In this document: piece by piece, positions 1 through 6,954 of the stretch
How the letters are laid out: every line of letters starts with the position of its first letter
Numbering within the stretch: the stretch's first letter is position 1
DNA from: an uncultured Gammaproteobacteria bacterium
GTDB taxonomy: Bacteria; Pseudomonadota; Gammaproteobacteria; CAJQNE01
Assembly (NCBI GenBank): GCA_905479545.1
Contig: CAJQNE010000324.1
Span: 1 to 8,525 of the forward strand
DNA length: 8,525 nt
Reading direction: 5' to 3'
Position numbers and translations under genes: made by a program
Notes under the pieces: generated by a model
Databases searched by the model: none
Told to the model about the DNA's origin: nothing
What the model saw: only the letters and a program-made list of their open reading frames with translations

Positions 1-1990
1 AGTCATCCCAAGCCGCTTCATCGTTATTCAACGCGCTTAGCGTCGACACCGTATATCCGAACAACGGCGTGGCTAAAGCAGCGCGAATAACCGGCGGACG
101 CGGGTCGGTAATTGCCAATAACAGTCGCAATACGCTATCAGCCTCAACGCTATGCCAAACGCTGGCCTGGTCGGTTCTGATGGCATTGATACCCCGCAGC
201 TGCAATTGCTGCTGTAACTCGGCACCCTCAGAGTTTTTCCGAATAATGACGGCGATATCCCCGCCACTCACTGCTCGCCGCTGGCCTTCAGTGCTAACAA
301 TTGCTGCACTACCGTTCTGAGCGGCTTGCAATATATAAGCGATGGTATTGGCGCAATGCTGCAGCGACTCCTGAATAGAGTTAGCCGGCGTTCTGGCGGT
401 TTTTCCCTCGCTATCCGGTAAACGCAGTAATGTCATTGCCGCGCTACCGAGCTCCTTTGGCAAAATTAATTGCTCCCGCTGTTTCTCGGCGGCAGCGACC
501 GGTAAATAATCAATTTCATCGAGCACAAACGGCGAACCACGCCGCAGAAAAAGGGTATTAACGGCATCAATTAACTCGGGTGTTGAGCGCCAGTTGGTTT
601 TGAGGTTGTAGCTATTTTCGGCTTGCTTGCGGGCGTTCAGGTAGGCATAAATATCGGCGCCGCGGAACGAATAAATTGCCTGCTTCGGGTCACCGACCAT
701 GAAAACCGGCATGGCTGCTTTACCGGGTTGGTCGGAACCTACCGGTTCGCCTGATTCAGATAAAGGCTCGTCGCCGACGAATAACCGATAGAAATTATCA
801 AACTGCAGCTCATCCGTGTCCTGAAACTCGTCGACTAACGCAGCGGCAAACTTATTACGAACACTACTAATCAGCTGCGGCGCTGAATCACCCAGCAGAG
901 CGGTATTCAGGTCACTAAGAAAATCGCTATAACCACGAACACGCAGCTCTTTTTTCCGTTGTTTTAATTCGGTGCGCAGTGTAACCAGCAACTCTATTTT
1001 CAGTGCCCGTTGCCAGTCGTCCAGCCATTGTTGGAATTCACCGTGGGCTGCCAGTAACCGACTAACATCGTGGTACAGCGGAAACTCTTTTACCTGCTTA
1101 TTCTTTTTAGCCTTATCGCCAGCCAGTAAAAACTCAGCGCTGAGACGGTCGGCATATTGTGGCAACGGACCGCCATCCAGCAGCTGGTCGTATTCCAAAA
1201 TAGTTCTCGCGACAATATCGGCGCGAAGTTTGCTGCGATTCAACTCCGGACTATTGAGCAAATATTCCCGCGCTGCTTCCGCTTCCCCCCAGCTGGTGCG
1301 AAATTGCTCCAGCGCTTGCAACCAAAGCTGTTCCGCTTCGGCTGACGGTCGCGGATGGTCTGGAATATTGAGCACGGGCTTGCCTACCCAGCTACGCAGC
1401 CCGCCACTTATGGCGGCCACTCCGCCGGCAGCCAATAACATTTGTAATACCCGGCGAGGCAGCCCGGTAACTTGCCTGCGCCAGTAGTCGTCGATTATCT
1501 GCTGCTGTAACTCGCTCTCGTCTTCCAACAGATCGCAGCCAAATGGCACAGCGGCGCCAAAAGCGTGGTCTTGCAACACCCGTTGCGAAAACGCGTGAAT
1601 AGTGAGCAGCGGCACTTGGTCAAAGCTAAATAGTGCGACGCGTAAACGATCTAAATCGGCAAGCGGATCAGCACTGTTTTCAAGCAGGGTCAACAACAGT
1701 TCATCGCCACTACTTACAGTCTCGCCAGCCACTTCTGCTGTAAATACCAACAATGCGTCGACGAGTCGTTTTCGAATCCGGTCACGCAGCTCTTCGGTCG
1801 CTGATTTAGTGAACGTAACGACCAGAATTTTCTCAACGGGCAGCTGCTTCTCCAACAGCAGCCGAATAAACAACCCGCTTATGGTGTAGGTTTTGCCCGT
1901 ACCGGCACTGGCCTCAATTAGCTGCAGGCCTGACAAAGTTGCCTGCATCGGATTGCTAAAAATAGCGTTAGTATCAGAACTACCGACCAT
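1..1990 (-). CDS. recB: RecBCD helicase-nuclease subunit RecB (N-terminal 663 codons, runs off left edge)
   Basis: The minus-strand frame from the ATG at 1990 is open to base 1 and reads as the N-terminal half of RecB, the 3'-to-5' superfamily 1 helicase and nuclease subunit of RecBCD, which processes DNA ends and loads RecA. Visible UvrD/Rep-type motifs are: Walker A EASAGTGKT (residues 26-34); Ia VVTFTKSATEELRDRI (57-72); TIHAFSQRVLQ (from 130); the Walker B-type VDEFQDTDE (386-394), with the DExx catalytic acids; motif III MVGDPKQAIYSFRGAD (431-446); and motif IV NWRSTPEL (466-473). No stop or frameshift interrupts it. RecB is usually about 1,200 residues, so the remaining helicase motifs, the linker and the RecB nuclease domain lie beyond the left edge and their integrity cannot be judged. 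The gene overlaps the end of recC by 11 bases, with its own ribosome binding site inside recC, which fits one operon with translational coupling. It follows recC directly, without ptrA. Identification is very secure. Confidence 0.97.
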   Translation of the reverse strand, partial: MVGSSDTNAIFSNPMQATLSGLQLIEASAGTGKTYTISGLFIRLLLEKQLPVEKILVVTFTKSATEELRDRIRKRLVDALLVFTAEVAGETVSSGDELLLTLLENSADPLADLDRLRVALFSFDQVPLLTIHAFSQRVLQDHAFGAAVPFGCDLLEDESELQQQIIDDYWRRQVTGLPRRVLQMLLAAGGVAAISGGLRSWVGKPVLNIPDHPRPSAEAEQLWLQALEQFRTSWGEAEAAREYLLNSPELNRSKLRADIVARTILEYDQLLDGGPLPQYADRLSAEFLLAGDKAKKNKQVKEFPLYHDVSRLLAAHGEFQQWLDDWQRALKIELLVTLRTELKQRKKELRVRGYSDFLSDLNTALLGDSAPQLISSVRNKFAAALVDEFQDTDELQFDNFYRLFVGDEPLSESGEPVGSDQPGKAAMPVFMVGDPKQAIYSFRGADIYAYLNARKQAENSYNLKTNWRSTPELIDAVNTLFLRRGSPFVLDEIDYLPVAAAEKQREQLILPKELGSAAMTLLRLPDSEGKTARTPANSIQESLQHCANTIAYILQAAQNGSAAIVSTEGQRRAVSGGDIAVIIRKNSEGAELQQQLQLRGINAIRTDQASVWHSVEADSVLRLLLAITDPRPPVIRAALATPLFGYTVSTLSALNNDEAAWDD

Positions 1991-4900
1991 AACCAAAATC
2001 CTTGCCACTATTCTCCACGTACGGGCCGTAAAGCCTCTCTGCCCAGTTCGCTGCGGCAGCATCAAACTGAGGCTCCCTACCGTATAGCTGCCGTACCCAA
2101 GGGTCGCTTGCCGCCTCACTTAATCGCTGTTCAGGCGGCTTGCTGCCGCTGCCTTTATTGGCGAAATAGCCGGTTTCCGCGTCGAACAACACCTGTCCTT
2201 CCGTTAACGCGTGCCATGCTTCTACCCAGGGTTGCAGTTGGGCCACTGCAAACTCAACACTCACAGCGGCGAACTCGGTGTGCTTCTCTTTCGCCAGTAA
2301 ATAACTCGGCCGGTCAATATTCGATGCACACATCAACAAGTGCTCAAGCCACAGCTGTAACTTACGTTCGTGAGTAATTTTTGACGGACTACTAACCACC
2401 CTGGCCGCAGAATATAGCTTGCCCAGCTCACCGCGAATTATTGCGCCTTCCAGCTCCACGGCTATTGGCAGCTGCTTAGCTTCAGCGCCTTCGGTTAACT
2501 CGCTGAACCTCTGCCGCTGCGAACTCACACTACGCTGGTAGTACTCAAACAAAATGGAGCCCACCGGCTCGGCGGGTAACTGGCCAGCAGCCAAAAGTCG
2601 GGGTTTACTGGCATCACCGTCGAGCGCACCGCTATTTAGTAAACCGTTGCGAAGCTGCCATTGCTGCAGCGCGTCGGGCTGCAATAGCTCAACATCTTCC
2701 AGCCCCGCTTCAGCCTGCGGCAACTGTAAGCCCACCACATGGCGCAGCAACTGCTTGGCCGGTTTTAGCGCCATCGAAAGCAGCTGTTCGATGCTCATTT
2801 CGATTGGGTAGTTTTCCGGTTCGGCAAGCAGCGGTCCCGTCCAGAATTTAGGTACGGTTTCAGGCTTGGTGTTTAAGGCGTTAACCAGTGTTCGGCGGTA
2901 ACTAATCAAATCACTATCTTTAGAAAAATAGCGGCGACTAAAGGCTTGCAACGGGTGTTTAACCAACAGCGCTGCCGATGCAGGCTCTCCGGCAATGCTA
3001 AAGCCACGATCAACCGTATCAATCAGTTCGGCGACCAATACGGACGGCGGAATTTCGGCATCATCTCGCTGGCTCTGGCCAACATAGCTTAGATACAATG
3101 TCTCACGGGCGGACAGCAAAGCTTCCAAAAACAAGTAGCGGTCATCATTACGGCGCGAGCGATCGCCAGGCCGCGGCTGCATCGCCATTAAATCAAATTC
3201 CGGCGGTCTGATAATGCGGGGATAGACATTGCCGTTTAAGCCGACCAGACACAGCACCCGAAACGGCAAAGACCGCATAGGCACCATCGAAGCAAAGGTA
3301 ACGGCACCCGCGAGAAAGCCGCTACCGCCTTCGTTGTTATTTCGCCTCGCCTGCCAGGCATCGAGTACAACCGCCAGAGGAATGGCTTGTTGGTAACTTG
3401 CACCACAATCAGCCAGCTCAGCTAACGACTCACGCAGTAGCAATAGTGCATCGGTACTTTCCGGTGCTAACAAGCTGTCGAGGCCATTGCTCATCCAACT
3501 GAGCCAGTCTGCTAACGGTCGTTCCCGGCTCGCGAACTGGCTCCAGCTCGCGAGTAAATCCACAAAGCGCTGCAGGCGGCCTAGCAATTCGACACTCTGC
3601 CCTTCGATATCGACATAAGGCTCTGTTAGCGGCATGCCAAACAGTGGAGGCTCGCCGCCGGACGCGTCGGAGCCCATGGCAAAACCTAGCCATAAACGCC
3701 GCAGCCCATTGGCCCAAGTGCCGATATCACTCTCCGGCACACCGTGCTGTGCACGATGCTCCGGATTCAGGCCCCAGGCTACCCCGGTATCTGCCAGCCA
3801 CATTTTCAACTGGTCGATGTCATCGGCATTAAATTCAAACTGCCGACTAACCGCTTCGTGGGCGAGCAAATCCAATACCGCATTAACACTGAACCGACCT
3901 GTAGCGAGTTGTAGTGCTTGTTCAAACGCTTCAGCCAGCAGCTCGCTATCGCGGCGTTGCTGGTCGGCAATGGTGAATGGGATGTAGCGTTTATCGCTAG
4001 TCGGCGAAGCGGCGAAAACTGCGTCAATGTAAGGCGCGTAGTCGTCCAACACCGGCGAAAGCACACAGACATCAGCGGGCTCAAGACTGGGATCATTATT
4101 AAACAGCGCCAGCAACTGATCGTGCAGCACCTCCATCTCACGGAGCGGGCTATGGCAGTTGTGTATTCGCAACGATGCGTCGTCGCTGGCCAACTCTGCA
4201 ACCGGCTTGCCGTCCCGGCCATGCTGTTCTAGCTGCAACACGTCATGTTGCAGCATGGTCAACAAGCTGGTATCGCCGGTCAGTGGATCAACCGATTCAT
4301 CCCGCCAGTCAGCATCAGCGCCGCCAGCGAGTAATAAATTAAAGAACTCCTTACCTTGTTTGCCTGTCGCCGCAAGCAAGCTATTACCGACCGCCAAATA
4401 GTCGTCGCCAAGCAACTGTAGCTGGCCTTCCTCAACAATATCGCCCCAGTACTCCTGACAAGGCGCGAGCATAAAAATGTCGACCTGACAGTACTCGCTT
4501 AAGCGACGGAAAGTTTCCAACACTCCGGGCGGTAAGGTCGGAATACCAAATATTGCAATGCGTGGCGGTAAGTTAGCTGGCGCGCCCTTGTCCAATGCGG
4601 TAAACAACTCTTTTTGCAACGCTGCCCGATGATCGTCACCCAGCCGGGCATGCACTGCCCGCCAAAGTTTTGCCTGCCAATGGTTCGACATAAAAGCCGC
4701 GCTATCACTACCTTCCCAACCGGCAATCCAATCCGGTCGAAACACTAAGTACTGGTCAAAAATATCCGCGATGCGGGCCGCTAAATCGTACTGGCTGCGA
4801 GCATCAGTACCGGCGAAGTAGTGCTTAACCGGCCCGAAACCCGGCTTATCGATCAACTCGGGTAATAGCTCAAGTAATGTCCACGTCAGGCGGTCGCTGT

Positions 4901-5156
4901 TATATGGACTCTGCGCCGGTAAGCGACTGCCTAATAACTCCCGATACGACTGCCAGATAAAACTCGCAGGAAACGGAAAGCTTATGTTGGCAGCGATACC
5001 ATTTTCGCGAGCAATAGCCAGTGAAAGCCAACGCGCCATGCCGTTTGATTGCACAATGACGGTTTGCGGCACGAGTGGCGAGCCTGGTTCTTCTGCCCAC
5101 GTCGCCAGCTTACTGGCCAACTGTTCCAGTCGGTTGCTGGAGTGCACAGAAAACAT
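1980..5156 (-). CDS. recC: RecBCD subunit RecC
   Basis: This 1,058-residue protein is RecC, the non-catalytic scaffold of RecBCD that splits the duplex at a pin, guides the two strands and reads Chi in the 3' strand. Family blocks are clear: VQSNGMARWL (35-44); NISFPFPASFIW (57-68); ADIFDQYLVFRPDW (130-143); IAIFGIPTLPPG (200-211); PCQEYWGDI (232-240); CHSPLREMEVLHD (334-346); and GDRSRRNDDRYLFLEAL (664-680). E. coli RecC is 1,122 residues, so this is near full length and slightly short. The first domain keeps the layout of a superfamily 1 helicase but lacks an intact Walker A motif, as is normal for RecC. The ATG at 5156 is the first start after two in-frame TAA codons. It has no good ribosome binding site of its own and overlaps the TGA of a possible leader ORF as TGATG. 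The stop (TAG at 1982-1980) lies inside recB. Several positions that line the Chi pocket in E. coli differ here (see findings). Confidence 0.97.
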   Translation of the reverse strand: MFSVHSSNRLEQLASKLATWAEEPGSPLVPQTVIVQSNGMARWLSLAIARENGIAANISFPFPASFIWQSYRELLGSRLPAQSPYNSDRLTWTLLELLPELIDKPGFGPVKHYFAGTDARSQYDLAARIADIFDQYLVFRPDWIAGWEGSDSAAFMSNHWQAKLWRAVHARLGDDHRAALQKELFTALDKGAPANLPPRIAIFGIPTLPPGVLETFRRLSEYCQVDIFMLAPCQEYWGDIVEEGQLQLLGDDYLAVGNSLLAATGKQGKEFFNLLLAGGADADWRDESVDPLTGDTSLLTMLQHDVLQLEQHGRDGKPVAELASDDASLRIHNCHSPLREMEVLHDQLLALFNNDPSLEPADVCVLSPVLDDYAPYIDAVFAASPTSDKRYIPFTIADQQRRDSELLAEAFEQALQLATGRFSVNAVLDLLAHEAVSRQFEFNADDIDQLKMWLADTGVAWGLNPEHRAQHGVPESDIGTWANGLRRLWLGFAMGSDASGGEPPLFGMPLTEPYVDIEGQSVELLGRLQRFVDLLASWSQFASRERPLADWLSWMSNGLDSLLAPESTDALLLLRESLAELADCGASYQQAIPLAVVLDAWQARRNNNEGGSGFLAGAVTFASMVPMRSLPFRVLCLVGLNGNVYPRIIRPPEFDLMAMQPRPGDRSRRNDDRYLFLEALLSARETLYLSYVGQSQRDDAEIPPSVLVAELIDTVDRGFSIAGEPASAALLVKHPLQAFSRRYFSKDSDLISYRRTLVNALNTKPETVPKFWTGPLLAEPENYPIEMSIEQLLSMALKPAKQLLRHVVGLQLPQAEAGLEDVELLQPDALQQWQLRNGLLNSGALDGDASKPRLLAAGQLPAEPVGSILFEYYQRSVSSQRQRFSELTEGAEAKQLPIAVELEGAIIRGELGKLYSAARVVSSPSKITHERKLQLWLEHLLMCASNIDRPSYLLAKEKHTEFAAVSVEFAVAQLQPWVEAWHALTEGQVLFDAETGYFANKGSGSKPPEQRLSEAASDPWVRQLYGREPQFDAAAANWAERLYGPYVENSGKDFGYGR
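1999..2003 (-). promoter_or_regulatory. Ribosome binding site of recB
   Basis: AAGGA lies on the minus strand 8 bases upstream of the recB ATG, inside the last codons of recC. The spacing is good and supports the ATG at 1990 as the start. It also means recB has its own initiation signal despite overlapping recC. Confidence 0.75.
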
Positions 5157-5209
5157 CAGGCTGAGTTATTAGCGATAAAAAATTCAGTTTCGGCAGCGAC
5201 AGTAACCAC
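5156..5209 (-). CDS. Possible 17-codon leader ORF coupled to recC
   Basis: A minus-strand GTG at 5209-5207 opens a short frame encoding MVTVAAETEFFIANNSA, ending with TGA at 5158-5156. The stop overlaps the recC ATG as TGATG, a classic termination-reinitiation arrangement. A strong AAGGGAG stands 9 bases before the GTG, whereas recC itself has no clear ribosome binding site. The inference is that ribosomes load here and reinitiate at recC. No attenuation structure or run of a single regulatory amino acid is visible, so the peptide is probably not the functional product. Such a short frame can arise by chance. It is also possible that ribosomes use the AAGGGAG only weakly and recC starts in another way. 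Confidence 0.35.
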   Translation of the reverse strand: MVTVAAETEFFIANNSA

Positions 5210-5218
5210 CCCGTCAAT

Positions 5219-5225
5219 CTCCCTT
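5219..5225 (-). promoter_or_regulatory. Strong Shine-Dalgarno in the gap before recC
   Basis: AAGGGAG on the minus strand lies 16 bases after the TAA of the upstream 329-residue gene. It is 9 bases before the GTG of the leader frame but 62 bases before the recC ATG, too far to serve recC directly. It is the only good ribosome binding sequence in this gap. Confidence 0.5.
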
Positions 5226-5240
5226 TCCATGCATTGCAAC

Positions 5241-6230
5241 TTATAGCTGTGCATAAAACGGTTCCAGTCGGGCGCGAGTCACTTGTTCCAGATAACCACT
5301 TTTTTCCAGCGCTGGCCATATTGTCGGCCAAAGCAGTTGCAGCTCATCCAGCAACCATTCTTTATCAACGCCTATATCAGCCAACCAGCTACTTAACTGG
5401 CGCTTACCGGCGTGTTTGTAGATCGACTCAATAGCATTTCCTAGCTGCTGCCTGAAATAGTCAGTTTCACGGAAATGACGCCATAGATCAGCACCCGTTT
5501 CGCTGAAACCAACAATGTCTTTATCGCTGACGTAGGTATCGATACGCGGCGGCAGTTGCTTCACGGCGTGCCATACCTCATCGCCAATTTTAGCAAGTTG
5601 TCCGGCGGTTAAATTGCTTTGCAGCATTGTTTCGCTACGCTCCAGAATTTTGTGCATATTGCCACTGATGTAGCCACGCACTTTTTCCTCAATTTTACCT
5701 TCCAGCCCCTCCATTCGTTTACCGATAAAATCACCGCCGCGATTCATCAACGAGCCCATGCCCGGTACTTTTTTAGTGAACTCGCTACCTGCTGCTACAT
5801 AGTCACGAATACCGTGATACAACAAATCTGCGACGGTATCGGCATACAAAGGATTATTGACGGTGGCGTGAATGAGGTCTTTACGCAGCTTCGCTAATGC
5901 TAGCGCTTGCTTCTGGAGCGTCTGGCGATCTTTCTCCCGCAACAAATCGTTTAACTTAGTTTTGCCGTTGATATCAGCGTTCACCAGCTGCGCGGCGACC
6001 TGCGCAACAAGCGTTACCATGCTGTCTGTAACGGGTAGCGACGTTACACGCCGCTCAACCGCCGCCGTTAAGGCCTTCCGGGAAATTAGTTTAGTTAGTG
6101 ACAGCTTCCCCACCGAATCCCAAAGCAGCTCTAACTCCTGCTGCAGAAAACCGTTGTCCACGGCATTTTCTAATCGCGCCAATTCAAAAGCGACGTGAGC
6201 TTCATAAGTTTTTTTGTGGGGGGCTTTCAT
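5241..6230 (-). CDS. Uncharacterized mostly alpha-helical protein upstream of recC
   Basis: The frame encodes 329 residues. I do not recognise a named family. It has no signal peptide, no membrane segment, no Walker motif and no zinc-binding cysteine cluster, and appears cytoplasmic. Most of it looks helical: a charged N-terminal region (1-60); a helical stretch rich in Leu, Lys and Arg (90-120); a Gly/Pro-containing hinge with KKVPGMGSLMNRGGDFIGKR (153-172) followed by a charged helix (173-200); and a C-terminal part rich in Trp and aromatic residues (WLADIGVDKEWLLDELQLLW, 282-301). The ATG at 6230 directly follows an in-frame TGA, so no longer version exists; a Shine-Dalgarno is not evident. 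The gene lies 84 bases before recC on the same strand, which suggests co-transcription and perhaps a role linked to DNA repair, but that is guilt by association only. I vaguely recall unknown genes next to recC in pseudomonads but cannot confirm homology. That the gene is real is well supported by its length and operon position. Confidence 0.85.
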   Translation of the reverse strand: MKAPHKKTYEAHVAFELARLENAVDNGFLQQELELLWDSVGKLSLTKLISRKALTAAVERRVTSLPVTDSMVTLVAQVAAQLVNADINGKTKLNDLLREKDRQTLQKQALALAKLRKDLIHATVNNPLYADTVADLLYHGIRDYVAAGSEFTKKVPGMGSLMNRGGDFIGKRMEGLEGKIEEKVRGYISGNMHKILERSETMLQSNLTAGQLAKIGDEVWHAVKQLPPRIDTYVSDKDIVGFSETGADLWRHFRETDYFRQQLGNAIESIYKHAGKRQLSSWLADIGVDKEWLLDELQLLWPTIWPALEKSGYLEQVTRARLEPFYAQL

Positions 6231-6350
6231 TCAACGGCAACTATTGCGTAAAGACTACGGCAATGTGCGTGAGCTGGCTGAATTTTGCAATGGTGGCTCC
6301 GTAACCACTGCACTGACAAAGTGCGAACACACACGTGACCGAAGCCGAAA
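6231..6350. other. Gap between the DUF465 gene and the 329-residue gene
   Basis: These 120 bases contain no credible ORF. A small imperfect feature is the inverted repeat GCACT/AGTGC at 6310-6324, with a 5-base loop. It is not followed by a T-run on either strand, so it is not a convincing terminator. I found no good sigma70 pair on the minus strand. Whether the two flanking genes share a transcript is therefore open. Confidence 0.4.
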
Positions 6351-6557
6351 CTAAGCGTCCAAATCCGGTATCAGCCGACTTTTTATCCTCACAATGCTGT
6401 CCTTCAGGCGCAACCGATGCTGCTTCATGCGGCGCACACTGAGTTGATCGACGTTAGGGCAATCGACCAGCATATCGATCAGACTATCGAGTTCACGGTG
6501 CTTTCCGGACAAATCATAAAGTTGTCGCTGAAGCGTCAGGCGTTGATCAGTGGTCAC
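6351..6557 (-). CDS. DUF465 / YdcH-like small protein
   Basis: This 68-residue protein matches the YdcH-like DUF465 family. That family comprises small charged helical-hairpin proteins of unknown function, common in proteobacteria. The family pattern is seen as KHRELDSLIDML (19-30), a short variable loop, then RRMKQHRLRLKDSIVRI (42-58), comparable with the K-x-x-x-L-D-x-x-I and R-M-K-K-Q-K-L-x-L-K-D-E segments of E. coli YdcH. The frame stays open upstream to 6653, but I choose the GTG at 6557. It is preceded at 6 bases by AGGGAG, it gives the usual family length (65-80 residues), and the upstream extension has no family resemblance and several Cys and aromatic residues. The stop is TAG at 6353-6351. 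It is followed 120 bases later by the 329-residue gene on the same strand. A minus-strand terminator-like hairpin lies upstream at 6681-6709, so this gene probably has its own promoter between about 6570 and 6680, or is fed by read-through. Confidence 0.8.
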   Translation of the reverse strand: MTTDQRLTLQRQLYDLSGKHRELDSLIDMLVDCPNVDQLSVRRMKQHRLRLKDSIVRIKSRLIPDLDA

Positions 6558-6563
6558 TCCACG

Positions 6564-6569
6564 CTCCCT
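6564..6569 (-). promoter_or_regulatory. Ribosome binding site deciding the GTG start of the DUF465 gene
   Basis: AGGGAG on the minus strand stands 6 bases before the GTG at 6557. No comparable sequence precedes the upstream ATG at 6653, so this site favours the 68-residue form over a 100-residue one. Confidence 0.6.
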
Positions 6570-6680
6570 GCAAAACAAACCGTAGCCATTAACAATAATC
6601 GTTGCCGTAACTTTGCCACCAAACCAAAGTATGTGGCAATACAGTTCGTCCATCTATGTCCGCTGCTGCAAACACCGCAT

Positions 6681-6709
6681 AAAAAGAAAGCCGGACCCAA
6701 AGGCCCGGC
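6681..6709 (-). terminator. Rho-independent terminator, minus strand
   Basis: Read on the minus strand, GCCGGGCC-TTTG-GGTCCGGC (6709-6690) forms an 8-bp GC-rich stem with one G-U wobble and a 4-base loop. It is followed at once by TTTCTTTTT (6689-6681). On the plus strand the T-run is on the wrong side, so the direction is clear. No minus-strand protein gene ends before it. It therefore terminates either an RNA gene lying to its right or a transcript initiated in the 6797-7000 region. It could alternatively be an attenuator in the leader of the DUF465 gene. Confidence 0.8.
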
Positions 6710-6796
6710 CCAAGCAGCACGGAGAAACAATCAGTGGGATTCCAGAGGTCACCCGCTGACTGCTCATGAGCCAGTGTATCGGGTTACCCACTGATT
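6681..6796 (-). ncRNA. Candidate small structured RNA ending in an intrinsic terminator
   Basis: On the minus strand, a 10-bp perfect inverted repeat (AATCAGTGGG at 6796-6787 pairing with CCCACTGATT at 6738-6729) encloses a 48-base interior. The interior can itself fold. ACCCG (6784-6780) pairs with CGGGT (6755-6751), alternatively extended by GGT/ACC at the cost of two outer pairs. Inside that, ACTG (6775-6772) pairs with CAGT (6762-6759), capped by the palindrome CTCATGAG (6763-6770). The rod-like hairpin is followed about 20 bases later by the intrinsic terminator at 6709-6681. This layout is typical of a small bacterial RNA of around 115-150 bases. I could not match it to 6S, SRP, RNase P, tmRNA, tRNA, Rsm/Csr or common riboswitch cores. 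The 5' end is uncertain: a weak promoter (TTCACA at 6821-6816, 16 bases, then AGTAAT) would start transcription too far inside the outer stem, so the true promoter may lie further upstream. The alternative is a terminator-containing 5' leader controlling the DUF465 gene. Confidence 0.5.
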
Positions 6797-6954
6797 ACTA
6801 CAGGATCTGCGTTTTTGTGAATTCTGGATCAAATAGCCCATAGATAACATTCAATCGCATTAGCATTAATGGGCGATATAGCTCAAATATGCAAACTAAA
6901 GCGCGAACTGGGTCATAGACAACAGCGTTTTTTGAAGAAATCGTCACAATTTAG

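Noticed and set aside
1291..1298. GCTGGTGC as a Chi site
   Set aside because: It differs from GCTGGTGG at the last base, and no exact copy was noticed on either strand.
972..1487. A 171-codon open frame on the plus strand inside recB
   Set aside because: It is antisense to the RecB helicase region, has Ser/Arg/Asn-rich composition typical of a shadow frame, and has no family motifs.
3806..4222. A 138-codon minus-strand frame inside recC
   Set aside because: It overlaps recC in another frame on the same strand; the recC frame carries the conserved motifs across this region.
5110..5331. A 73-codon minus-strand frame spanning the gap before recC
   Set aside because: It overlaps the ends of both the 329-residue gene and recC, has no suitable ribosome binding site at its start and no recognisable features. 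The short GTG frame in the same gap fits the signals better.
6310..6324. Small hairpin GCACT/AGTGC as a terminator after the DUF465 gene
   Set aside because: The stem is only 5 bp and no T-run follows it on either strand.
6417..6794. A 125-codon open frame on the plus strand across the DUF465 gene and the RNA element
   Set aside because: It runs antisense through a recognised gene and then through the terminator hairpin, has a composition unlike a real protein, and has no convincing ribosome binding site.
6681..6796. Identity as 6S RNA, SRP RNA, tRNA or a known riboswitch
   Set aside because: The conserved SRP tetraloop region, tRNA arms, the 6S size and neighbours, and the usual riboswitch core sequences that I know are not present.
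6798..6806. ACTACAGGAT as a CsrA/RsmA binding site
   Set aside because: Only one GGA motif of this type occurs and it is not in an obvious hairpin loop or over a ribosome binding site, so the match is too weak.
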